Shown in pieces: positions 38,651-47,900 of a stretch of 64,000 nt of DNA; the first letter of the stretch is position 1, and each line of letters starts with the position of its first letter. The stretch lies in the NCBI GenBank assembly GCA_041396585.1, contig JAWKYG010000002.1, forward strand, positions 1-64,000, given 5' to 3'. A program made the position numbers and the translations under genes. Source of the DNA: JAUIAI01 sp041396585 (GTDB lineage Bacteria; Pseudomonadota; Gammaproteobacteria; Burkholderiales; Burkholderiaceae_E). The notes beneath the pieces were generated by a model, which was given only the letters and a program-made list of their open reading frames with translations, did no database searches and had not been told where the DNA came from.

Positions 38651-39202
38651 CGTGGGGCTCCTTGGCGTGAACGATGGTAAATCGTAGTAAGTAACTGAAA
38701 TCTAAGAGCTTGTTGGTTCGGTGCTGGACCCGTGTCGTGCGCTCTTGGTCCTTTGTCGCGATGACGCGGCATCCGGTTCAAAAGAAATTTGAGATTTTTG
38801 AATGCCTCCCTCGGGTTTTATTCTCGGCGCGAGCACCGGGCAGAACACGCTGCATGCACCGCATGGCCGCAGGTGAAACACACCGTACGTGCCGTTGCAA
38901 GCGCGCCACTCACGATACGCCCCCATTTGACAATGCGCAACGTCGTGAGTCCGGAACTTCATCCCCAATACCTGGGGTATGCGCAATAGCGCATGTGCAT
39001 GTCGATTCGGTGTCGGCCGCAGGGCGTGGCATGAGCATCGCGCCGATCGAACCGGCGCCCGGCGAAGCGGCTGGCTGACATGAAAACCGACGGCGAACGT
39101 GGCCGGCCACCGCGGAATTCACCCGTTCCGATGCTGCGCTGCAGTATCCTTCGGCTGCTACACCGGGCGACAGGAATGCCTGGCATCTCATAGGAAAATC
39201 TC
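38651..39202. other. Divergent intergenic region, 552 bp
   Basis: It holds the paralogue-2 leader (38703-38749), an A/T-rich stretch around 38778-38820 that could contain the promoter, and a short palindrome ATGCGC-AAT-AGCGCAT near 38980-38996. No convincing gene. Confidence 0.4.
38703..38749 (-). promoter_or_regulatory. Conserved upstream element of curlin-like paralogue 2
   Basis: The same block as at 32980-33024: on the minus strand ACCAAGAGCGCACGACACGG, then a variable stretch, then AAGCTCTTA. It lies about 50-100 nt before the start codon. Conservation between paralogues within otherwise diverged flanks suggests function. Confidence 0.55.
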
Positions 39203-39628
39203 GTGGAACTGAAGTCTCTCTCGCCGGATCTTTTGGTGACCGGGCAGGTATCGGTCGGCGACATCGCCGCCCTTGCCGCGCGCGGTGTGCGCGCGATCAT
39301 CAACAACCGCCCCGATGGTGAGTCGATGGGTCAGCCGCTGAGCGCCGATATCGAGCGGGCCGCGGCCGACCAGGGCATCGTGTTCAGGACGATCCCGTTC
39401 ACCTCCGGGCGCCAGACGATGGCCGACGTCGAGGCCTTTCGCGCAGCGCTGGACGAACTCCCGCGGCCACTGCTGATGTACTGCCGCACCGGCATGCGCT
39501 CGACGTCGATCTGGGCCATGGCCGAGGCAGGGCGCACGCCGGTCGAGGACCTGCTGCGCATGGCGGCCGGCGCTGGCTACGATTTGTCGCCTATGCAGCC
39601 GGTGCTGCAGGCACTAGCCGCGCGCTGA
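39203..39628 (+). CDS. TIGR01244-type phosphatase (DSP/beta-lactamase-hydrolase-like)
   Basis: 141 residues with the cysteine-phosphatase P-loop YCRTGMRS (CxxxxxR), a general-acid region near FTSGRQTMADVEAF and the family start LSPDLLVTGQVSVGDI. These proteins are often annotated as TIGR01244 sulphur transferase/phosphatase and occur alone or fused to sulphide-oxidising metallo-hydrolases. No such hydrolase is adjacent. Divergent from the curlin-like locus. Confidence 0.8.
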   Translation: MELKSLSPDLLVTGQVSVGDIAALAARGVRAIINNRPDGESMGQPLSADIERAAADQGIVFRTIPFTSGRQTMADVEAFRAALDELPRPLLMYCRTGMRSTSIWAMAEAGRTPVEDLLRMAAGAGYDLSPMQPVLQALAAR

Positions 39629-39699
39629 GCCGGCCGAGGCCGACGTTCGGGCCGGTCCGGGCGCGCCCGACCACGGCCGCGCCCGCTGCTCGGGCCCGC

Positions 39700-42600
39700 T
39701 CAGATCTGTCGAACCGAAGCGATCGCGAAATCCGGCACGCCCACCGGTGAGATCGTCACCGGCGTCTGCCGGCCCTCGGTCAGCCGGCTGACCTGATCCG
39801 AGACATAGTAGTCCAGCCCCTTGTAGGTGATGCGCCCGGAGCGGGTGAGGTCGGCCTTGCCACTGAGCCCCTCGATCAACGCCTTGGTGAACGCGCCATT
39901 GCCCCAGGCATCGTTCTCCTCGGAGAGCTGCCGCCCCGAGCTGGAGGCGAACACGATCACGCCATTCTCGGAGGCGGCCAGATTGTTGGCCAGCTTGGCC
40001 AGTTCGCGGCTGGCGGTCTGGAAATTGCCCAGCGCGTTGCCGGCGTAGCAGGTATCCACGAAGAACAAGGCCTTGCCGCGCATGCGTCCGAGTGTGCTGC
40101 GAATCGTCTGCTCGGGAACGCCGGTGGCGGCCAGCTGCTCATGCTGGCCCTCGTAGGGGATGAAGTAATACTGGCCATCGGGGGCATTGACGCCGTGGCC
40201 GGCCATGAACAGCATGCCGACATCATCCGGCCCGACCTCTTTGGCGAGCCAGTCCAGCCCGGCGATGACCTGCGCACGGGTGGCCTTCTCGTTGGTCAGG
40301 ACCTTGGCATTGACCTGCGCGTAATAGCGCCCCTGCTGCGCGGTCACGGCGCGCACGAAGTCACGCGAATCCTTGTCCGCCAGACCCAGTTGATAATCGG
40401 GTCGCTTGTATTGGCTGATGCCGATGGCCAGGACGAACAGACGTGGTCCCCGTTTGTTGGCCGCCGGGGGTGTGGGCGGTGCCGGTGGCGGCGGTGGCAC
40501 CTGGGCGGCCGCCACGCTGGGCGCCGCCAGGGCCAGGGTCTGGGCCAGTTGCAGGGGGCTGGCAGTCACCGGATCGATGACCGCCGGCACCGCGATGACC
40601 GCAGCGGGTGCCGCTGCCGCCGATCCTGCCGGGGTGGCGGAGCCCGCCGCTGAGGCGGGTGCGGTGCCCGCCTCGGGCGCGGCCGGTGGCACCGGCGCAG
40701 GCATCTTGAACCCGAGCGGCTCGGAGGTGCCGTTCTCGTCGCGGGCGATGATCTGGATGACCGAACCCTCGGCTGGTGCGCGCAACTCGGCGATCGCCCG
40801 CTCGCGCCCGGTGAACGATGGCGGCAGCACGATCCTGGCATCGACGCTGGGGCGGCCATCGATGCGCACCTCGACCTGCGGCTTGCCCTTGGCGCGAATC
40901 GTGAACGGAATCTGTACCGAATCATTGCGCCGCTTCAGCCCCTTGAGGTCGACCGCGCCCAGCACCGGCGGGAAGGTGACCCGCTGCAGGTCGACGGCTG
41001 CCGGGCGGGCAGGAGCGGGGCCCGGCAAAGGTGCCGCAGCGGGCGCGGCGGTGGCGCCGCCGGCAACGGGGGCGGCCGGCTGGCCGGGCTTCTCGACGGC
41101 GATGCCGGTGCCCCCGGCCTGACCGGGCCCGGTCGCGGCCGGGGCGGCGCCGGATGACTGCGCCGGTGCGGGCAGGGCGGCCACCGGAGCGCTTGCCGGC
41201 GCGATGCTCAGGCCGAGCAGGCTGTCGATTGCCGTGGGCCGATGAAAGCGGTCACGGAAGCGATTCAGGGAAAAGTAGTCGGCGAGCGCGCCGTCGTCGC
41301 GGTTGACCGACCAGCCGACGATACGATCGGCGCCGGCGCTGGCGTCGTAGCTGCCATCCGGACCGAACAACACCCAGCGCCCGTCCGGCCGGGGCAGCAG
41401 GCTCAGCACGAGCCTGCCCTGTTGGATGTCCCACCAGCGGATCGTGCCGTCGGACATCGCGGTGAGTGCCAGCTTGTCATCGGCGCGCACATTGATGGCC
41501 AGGACCTCGGCATTGGTGGCGGTGCGCCAGCGCACGCCCCCGTCGGCGGTGATCGCCATCAATGCCTTCGAGCTGCCGAACAGCGCCTCGTCGCTGTTGT
41601 TCAGATAGGCGATCGAGCGACCGACCTCATCCGATGCCAGCGGAATCGACTGGCCGTTGATGCTCGGCTTGCGCTCGTTCTCCCAGGTGGCCCCGCCGAA
41701 AAAGCCGCGCTTGGTGCGTGGCTCGTTCAGTCCGTCGGGCAGCGGGCCGGGGCGGATCTCACGCCGCTTGAGATCGAACACGCTGAAGTGGCGGCCAAGA
41801 TCGAACGAGAAGCCGATCTGCGTGGCATCGGCATTGATGCGCAGGTTGCGCGGGCCGCGCAGATCCGCCAGGCCGGCTCCGGTGCTGCGGACCTTGCCGG
41901 GTTGCAGGTCGATCACGCCCCAGCTGCCATCGAAGGCGACGAAGGCCGTGCTGCGCGGGGCCACGGCGGCGAGATCGAAGATCGAATTGGTGGCGAGCAG
42001 ATGTTCGCCCAGCGCCGCGCCATTGCGCGCATCGAAGACATGCAGCGCGTGTTCGCCGGCCTGCCGATAGCCGGTACCGCCGGCCAGCAGCATCGTGCCG
42101 TCACCCGAGAAACCGACGGTCATCAGGTTGCCGGCCTCGAGCCGGGCGGGCTCCAGTCGCAGAATCGCCCGGCGGCTGGCCAGATCGAAGACCTGCGGTG
42201 GCGTGCGATTGGCCGGATCGAAATAGCCCACGGCCAGGCGCGTGCCGTCGGGCGAGAACGCGACGGACACCGGGTGGCCCTCGCCGCGCAATTCGCCGTC
42301 GGCCACGAGCGTGTCGCCCTGCTGGCGAAACAGATGCACCGTGCCTGCCAGTGTCGCCACCGCAATGCGGCCATCGGACGTGACATCCAGCCCGTACGCG
42401 AGCCCTGGCAGCGCCTGGCCGAATACCTCGCGACCCTCGGCGTCGAAGGCGCGCAGATGGTTCTCACCGGCATAGACGGCCAGCAACAGGCGGCCGTCGG
42501 GCGTGTAGCGCAGGTTCTTGACATCGCCGCCCAGCGCATCGAACTGCTTGATCAGCTGGCCCGTATCCGGCGCGAAAACCAGGATCCTGTGACCGCCTGT

Positions 42601-42993
42601 GGTCGTGCCGGTGGAACCAGCGACCGCAACCCGGCTGCCATCCGGATGAAACGCGGCCCCGTAGAGGCGGCCGGTTTCACCATCACCCACCGGAGGGCGC
42701 AGTACCTGGCGCAGCTCATGCGAATTCAGATCCCAGACCCGAGCAGTTTTGTCGTCGCCGGCGGTCACGATCAGGCCGCGTGCGGCCGAAACCGCCAGCC
42801 GGCGCACCGGCGCCGAGTGGCCGCCAAGTTCGATCTGCAGCACCGCCTTGCCGGGGGCGGCCGCACCACGTACCTGCGCCTGCGCCGGGCCGGCCAGCAG
42901 GGCCGCGAGCATTGCGCAGAACAGCCACCAACTTCCCGGCCACGGTGCTCGCGGGCGCTCGCGGCGGCTGACTTGGCTTGACGACTTGAACAT
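39700..42993 (-). CDS. Secreted WD40-caspase protein
   Basis: 1097 residues from ATG 42991-42993. A signal peptide (LFCAMLAALLAGPAQAQ) precedes WD40-like repeats (LGGHSAPVRRLAVSAARGL, TAGDDKTARVWDLNS, and later LTAMSDGTIRWWDIQQG) over about residues 45-590. A Pro/Ala-rich linker (about 600-830) follows, then a C-terminal caspase domain starting LFVLAIGISQYKRPDYQL. The dyad is His in FMAGHGVNAPDG and Cys in FFVDTCYAGNALG. It is the second caspase-type protease within 13 kb and flanks the curlin-like locus. It may process surface proteins or act in envelope signalling; its target is unknown. The reading frame is uninterrupted. Confidence 0.85.
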   Translation of the reverse strand: MFKSSSQVSRRERPRAPWPGSWWLFCAMLAALLAGPAQAQVRGAAAPGKAVLQIELGGHSAPVRRLAVSAARGLIVTAGDDKTARVWDLNSHELRQVLRPPVGDGETGRLYGAAFHPDGSRVAVAGSTGTTTGGHRILVFAPDTGQLIKQFDALGGDVKNLRYTPDGRLLLAVYAGENHLRAFDAEGREVFGQALPGLAYGLDVTSDGRIAVATLAGTVHLFRQQGDTLVADGELRGEGHPVSVAFSPDGTRLAVGYFDPANRTPPQVFDLASRRAILRLEPARLEAGNLMTVGFSGDGTMLLAGGTGYRQAGEHALHVFDARNGAALGEHLLATNSIFDLAAVAPRSTAFVAFDGSWGVIDLQPGKVRSTGAGLADLRGPRNLRINADATQIGFSFDLGRHFSVFDLKRREIRPGPLPDGLNEPRTKRGFFGGATWENERKPSINGQSIPLASDEVGRSIAYLNNSDEALFGSSKALMAITADGGVRWRTATNAEVLAINVRADDKLALTAMSDGTIRWWDIQQGRLVLSLLPRPDGRWVLFGPDGSYDASAGADRIVGWSVNRDDGALADYFSLNRFRDRFHRPTAIDSLLGLSIAPASAPVAALPAPAQSSGAAPAATGPGQAGGTGIAVEKPGQPAAPVAGGATAAPAAAPLPGPAPARPAAVDLQRVTFPPVLGAVDLKGLKRRNDSVQIPFTIRAKGKPQVEVRIDGRPSVDARIVLPPSFTGRERAIAELRAPAEGSVIQIIARDENGTSEPLGFKMPAPVPPAAPEAGTAPASAAGSATPAGSAAAAPAAVIAVPAVIDPVTASPLQLAQTLALAAPSVAAAQVPPPPPAPPTPPAANKRGPRLFVLAIGISQYKRPDYQLGLADKDSRDFVRAVTAQQGRYYAQVNAKVLTNEKATRAQVIAGLDWLAKEVGPDDVGMLFMAGHGVNAPDGQYYFIPYEGQHEQLAATGVPEQTIRSTLGRMRGKALFFVDTCYAGNALGNFQTASRELAKLANNLAASENGVIVFASSSGRQLSEENDAWGNGAFTKALIEGLSGKADLTRSGRITYKGLDYYVSDQVSRLTEGRQTPVTISPVGVPDFAIASVRQI

Positions 42994-43423
42994 GGATTGT
43001 CTCGATTGCGGTGTCGGTATGCCGGCCACCTGGGCGTGCTGTGGGCGCGCGGCGCAGCGCGCGCCGCCGATCACGCGGATCGGATCGCCTGGTATGGGTC
43101 GGGGCGTGCCAGGGCAGGGTTCATTGTGTCATCGTCGCCGGCGACGCGCACCGGCGACGCCGGCAGGCGTGACGACCCGTCGCAGACCGGCGTTCGCGGC
43201 GATCATGCGTCGCTGACCCTCATTGCAGTAAACCATAACCGCTGACGGCCGGGCCCACAAGCGCTGCGCGGGTACCGGTATCGGATTCGCAGCGGGCGCA
43301 ATATCGCCCGGCGCGGTGAGTTCGCAAGGCGGGATGTCGCTTCGCAGCCCGAAGCCGTGCAGGCGCTCGCGCAACCGATAGGCCTGCCGGTACCCGCGCG
43401 CAGGTGTCAGACCAGCCGAATCC
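42994..43423. other. Intergenic region before the WD40-caspase gene
   Basis: 430 bp between two minus-strand genes. It contains a GC-rich inverted repeat near 43134-43160 (CGTCGCCGG/CCGGCGACG) that could end the upstream operon. No clear promoter or gene. Confidence 0.4.
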
Positions 43424-45358
43424 TTACTCGGCCTGGGCCACGCGGGCGGCCGTGGCGGGCACAGGTGCCGCGGTCACGGGATCGTCTGGCGGGTTGGCCG
43501 TGGCTGGCGATCGCTCAGAGGTGTACTGGCCCTCTGCCGCGCCGGCATGTCGCGGAACTCCCCGTGTTGCGAGCGCGCGCTTGTTGGCCTCGGCCGTGCG
43601 CTGCTTGAGCAGCAGCTTCAGGAAGGTATCGGCAGGCAGCGGCTTACTGAACAGGTAGCCCTGGATGATGTCGCAGCCGGCCTCGCGCAGGAAGGCGAGT
43701 TGCTCCGGCGTTTCGACGCCTTCGGCGGTGACCACCATGCCCAGACTGTGCGACATGGCCAGAATCGCGCGCACGATGGCCGCGGAATCCGCCTGGTCCG
43801 GGAGCGGGTCGATGAACGATTTGTCCACCTTCAGTTCGTCCATGCGCATGCGCCGCAGATAGGCCAGCGAGGAAAAACCCGTGCCGAAGTCATCGAGCGA
43901 GGTGTGCACACCGAGCTCGCTCAAGGTCAACAGCCGCTCCAGCGCGGCCTCGGTGTCGTGCATCAGCACCGACTCGGTCAGCTCGAGCGTCAGCATGGCG
44001 GGCTCGAGTCCGGCGTTCGCAAGGGCCGACGATACCTGCTGCAAAAGCAGGTCGTCGCTGAACTGCTGGGCCGAAACATTGACCGATACCGTGCAATCGT
44101 GGACTCCGTTCTCACGCCAGCGCACCGCCTGCGCGCATGCCTGGGCAAGGATGATCTCGGAGAGCTCGTTCATCAGGTTCAGTTCTTCGGCCAGCGGAAT
44201 GAAGGTCGCCGGCGAGACCCGACCGTGCTTCGGATGGTTCCAGCGTAGCAGCGCTTCGGCGCCGATGATTCTGTTGGTGGCGACTTCGACCTTGGGCTGG
44301 AAATGCAATTCGAACTCCCCCGCCGGTATGCCCTTGCGAAGATCGTTCTCGAGCACCATCCGCTCGCGGTTCTCCGAGTCGAGGTCGTTCGAGTAGAACG
44401 CATACTGATTCCGGCCGCGGTCCTTTGCGGCCGACAGCGCGGCATTCGCCTGCTGCAACAAGCGCTCGGGCTCGGCCGAATCGATCGGGCAGGCGGCGAC
44501 CCCGATCGTCGCCGAGATGAAGATCTCCTGGCCGTCCAGCTGCATCGGCTTGCTCATTGCCTCGAGCATGCGTCTGGCCGCATAGGTGGGCTCGACGGTG
44601 TCTTCGAGCCCGCTCATCAGTGCCGCGAACTCATCGCCACCGATTCGCGACAGGCTCCAGGGGCGGCGTCGATCACCGATCGGCACCTGGGTGCCGGAAT
44701 CGAACAGGGCGTTCTGCAACCTTTGCGCCGCCTGGCGCAACAGCTCATCACCCGCGCGATGCCCGAGCGTTTCGTTGATCTTGTTGAATCGATCGATGTT
44801 GATGTTCAGCAGCGCGCATACCTGATTCGATTCGACGGCGCGCCGTACCGCCGAACGCAACTGGTTCAGAAACAGCTTGCGATTGGGCAGATTGGTCAGC
44901 GGATCGAACCAGGTCATGCGATCGTTCTGCGCCTTGAACGCGAGCGTATTGCGCAGGCGCAGCACCAGCTCACTCGGGTCGACCGGCTTTTCCAGGAAAT
45001 CGGCCGCGCCGAGCTCGAGCACCCGCAGTTTGGTGTCCGCATCGCTGGCCGAGGTCATGACGATGACCGGAATGCTGCGCAGCGCGTCGTCGCCGCGTAC
45101 CTGTTCGAGGATGTCGAAGCCGCTGACCTCGGGCATCATGAGATCGAGCAGGATCACATCCGGACGCTGATCGCGTATCGAGAGCAGCGCGGTCTTCGGT
45201 TCGCTGATGCCCTCGAAAGTCTCGTAGCCCGCGTCTTCGAGGAATGCGCGCACGAGCTCGATCAGGATCGGCTCGTCGTCGATCATCAGCACGCGTGCAT
45301 TCTGGACCAGGAACTTATCGACGCTGGAGCGCGATGATTTGCTGGCAGTGTCGCTCAT
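43424..45358 (-). CDS. Response regulator with GGDEF and EAL domains
   Basis: 644 residues: receiver domain (about 20-140; phospho-acceptor Asp about residue 72 in LLDLMMPE, Lys in FLEKPVDP), GGDEF domain (about 150-330; motif RIGGDEFAAL intact) and EAL domain (about 345-590; EALLRW, later VDKSFIDPLP and QGYLFSKPLP). It makes and/or breaks cyclic-di-GMP under phosphorelay control. Its start overlaps the kinase stop (ATGA), so the Hpt-ending kinase is its likely partner. It is the last gene of the 17.5-kb operon. Confidence 0.9.
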   Translation of the reverse strand: MSDTASKSSRSSVDKFLVQNARVLMIDDEPILIELVRAFLEDAGYETFEGISEPKTALLSIRDQRPDVILLDLMMPEVSGFDILEQVRGDDALRSIPVIVMTSASDADTKLRVLELGAADFLEKPVDPSELVLRLRNTLAFKAQNDRMTWFDPLTNLPNRKLFLNQLRSAVRRAVESNQVCALLNINIDRFNKINETLGHRAGDELLRQAAQRLQNALFDSGTQVPIGDRRRPWSLSRIGGDEFAALMSGLEDTVEPTYAARRMLEAMSKPMQLDGQEIFISATIGVAACPIDSAEPERLLQQANAALSAAKDRGRNQYAFYSNDLDSENRERMVLENDLRKGIPAGEFELHFQPKVEVATNRIIGAEALLRWNHPKHGRVSPATFIPLAEELNLMNELSEIILAQACAQAVRWRENGVHDCTVSVNVSAQQFSDDLLLQQVSSALANAGLEPAMLTLELTESVLMHDTEAALERLLTLSELGVHTSLDDFGTGFSSLAYLRRMRMDELKVDKSFIDPLPDQADSAAIVRAILAMSHSLGMVVTAEGVETPEQLAFLREAGCDIIQGYLFSKPLPADTFLKLLLKQRTAEANKRALATRGVPRHAGAAEGQYTSERSPATANPPDDPVTAAPVPATAARVAQAE

Positions 45359-47900
45359 GTTGCGGCCTCTGTCTGCTGGGCAGGATTCCTGTTCTGCGAT
45401 GGCTTACGCACGCGCTCGGCCAGCGCCAGAATGTCGTTCATCGATTGATCGACTAGTGCCAGGTCGCCGTTTTTGGCGGCCCGCTCGAGCTTCGCAGAAG
45501 GTTCGGTGAAGGCATCGAAGCCAACGGAACCGGCAGAGCCCTTGAGCCAGTGCGCATGGCCCGCGACTTCCTCGAGATCGCCGCGGTCATGGGCCTGGCG
45601 CATTGCTGCGATCCGCTCGGGCAGTCGGTCGACAAAGCCGTCGATGATCGGGCGCAGCCGTGACACGCCGGCCAGGCGCGATTGCAACGGGCTCTCGCCG
45701 GTGGGCATCCGTGCCGCCGCCGGGGCCGATGCGCTCGCCGTGGGCAGCACCGACGCCACCGGCTCGGTCTCGACCACCGTCCCATCCAGATACTGGGCGA
45801 GCAGCTCCAGCATGTGGTTGATATCGATCGGCTTGGTCAGATAGCCATCGCAGCCAACCTCGCGGATCTCCTTGTCGAAGCCGGTCAGCGCATGGGCCGT
45901 GAAGGCGATGATCGGGAGCTTGAGCCCGCGCTCGCGCAGGGTGCGCGTGGCGGTATAGCCGTCCATGACCGGCATCTGCATGTCCATCAGCACCAGATCG
46001 AAGTGCTGCCCGGTCGCCAGGTCGCAGCCTGCTGGCCGTTCTCGGCCTCGACCACCTCGATGCCGGCGTCCTCGAGCACGACCCGCACCAACTGGCGGTT
46101 CTCGGGCGAGTCGTCGGCCACCAGCAGGCGGCCACTGCTGAATTTCCAGGTCCGGGTGCCCTGAATCTCGATCTCACGCGCCTGCTCTTGAGCGGTTTCG
46201 GCATCGATCAATTCGATCGGCGCGCCGGTTTCGTCGGCGGCCTTGGCCGGCAGGGTGATGATGAAGGTGCTGCCCTCGCCGTAGACGCTTTCGACCCGGA
46301 TGTCGCCACCCATGGCACGCGCAAAGCGACGGCTGATGGTCAGGCCCAGACCGGTGCCACCGAAGCGGCGGGTGGTGGAACTCTCGGCCTGGGTGAAAGG
46401 CTCGAAGATGCTCTCGACCTTGTCGGCGGGAATGCCGATGCCGCTGTCCTGAACGCGGATCTCGAACATTCCGCCGCTCTGGCCTTTCTCTGCCAGCCAC
46501 CGCAGACGAATCCTGACCGTGCCTTTCTCGGTGAACTTGATGGCGTTGCCGGTCAGATTGGTGAGAATCTGCCGCAGTCGCGATGGATCGCCAGCGATAC
46601 TGGCGGGGATTCGCGAATCGATCTCCAGACCGATGCCGACATCCTTTTCCTGGGCGCGTACGGCGAGGATCTCGATCACGTCGGCCGCGATCCGGTGCGC
46701 CGAGCAGGCGATCGATTCGAGCGCGAACTCGCCGGATTCCACCTTGGACAGATCCAGGATGTCATTGATCAGTTCGAGCAGATGGGTGCCATTGCGGTGA
46801 ATCGTGTCGAGGTACTTCACGGCCTGCTCCGCCGACTGCGCATTGCCTCGGCGCATCAGCTCGGTGAAGCCCAGTACCGCGTTCATCGGCGTGCGGATCT
46901 CATGGCTCATATTGGCCAGGAACTCGCTCTTGGCGCGATTCGCCGACAGAGCCCGCTCGGTGGCCTCGCGAAGCAGCACCTCTTTGCGCTGCAGTTCGGT
47001 GACATCGTCCAGGCTGACCAGCACACCGTTGACCTGATCCTCACCGCCCATGATCGGCGAACAGTTGGCCAGGAAGCTGCGCTGATCGCCCTCGGCATTG
47101 ACCAGACCGATCGAGGCATTGTGTTGCAGCGCGCGTTGTTCGCATGCCCGCTGCCACGGGAGCGCGTCGGCGGTGATCGGTTCGCCCTGCGCATCGAGCC
47201 AGCGAAACATCGTGGCCTGTTTGCCGAGCAAGGCCTCCTGCTTGTGCCCCACCAGCTGTGCAAAGGATTCATTACCAGCACGATCCGGCCCGAGGCATCG
47301 ATCAGAAGCAGCGATTCGGCCAGGGGAGTCGAGCGCGCTGCGTACCCGGTCTGGCACCGCGCGCGACGGATCGAGATGCTGAAGCATGCGCCCCAGATAG
47401 AAATAGAAGGCCAGGAAGCAGATCATGCCGAGCAACGCGATCGCATGTGTGCGTTCATCCAGCAGATAGCCCATGATGCCGGGCTCGCGAATCGGCGAGA
47501 AGCTCAGTTCCGTCTGCCCCCACTTGCCGGCGGCGGTGAGCAGGGGAACGATCACCTCGGTATCGGTGGACTTCTCGTCTTCGCGGGGTGTCCAGAGGCT
47601 GTCGTGCAGTTTGGTCGCTACCACGAGCGAACCGTCGGTGCGGCGCAGCGCCGCCGACAGCAGCGCATCGTCGCGTGCGACCGAGAATTCGAGCGTATCG
47701 GCCAGGCCTTGTGCATCACCGTCGACCAGGCCCTGCATGGCGCTGGCCGCGATCAGCTCGGACAGTCGCAGGCGGTGCTCGCGCTCGAGCGCGGCCTTGT
47801 CTGGCAGCACACCGGAGAAGAAGACCAGCATCATCGCGCTGGTCACCAGGGAAACGAGGCCAAGGGTCAGCAGAACCTTTGCGCTCAGCCACTTCGTCAT
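45355..47900 (-). CDS. Hybrid histidine kinase with receiver and Hpt (frameshifted)
   Basis: About 848 codons. Two membrane helices (LLTLGLVSLVTSAMMLVFFS; IALLGMICFLAFYFYLG) flank a periplasmic sensor. A PAS-like domain is followed by the H-box (MSHEIRTPMN), ATPase boxes (NLTGNAIKFTE, DSGIGIP, FGGTGLGLTI), a receiver (MDMQMPVMDG) and an Hpt (HAHWLKGSAGS). Between about 47275 and 47330 the PAS start reads correctly only in another frame (SLAESLLLIDASGRIVLVN): one extra C and one lost base compensate. A further break near 46010 separates kinase from receiver. The span is 3n+2. It should pass phosphate to the adjacent REC-GGDEF-EAL protein. Confidence 0.8.

Noticed and set aside
41242..42981. 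A long plus-strand frame opposite the WD40-caspase gene
   Set aside because: No domain or start signal. The opposite strand has signal peptide, WD40 and caspase motifs.
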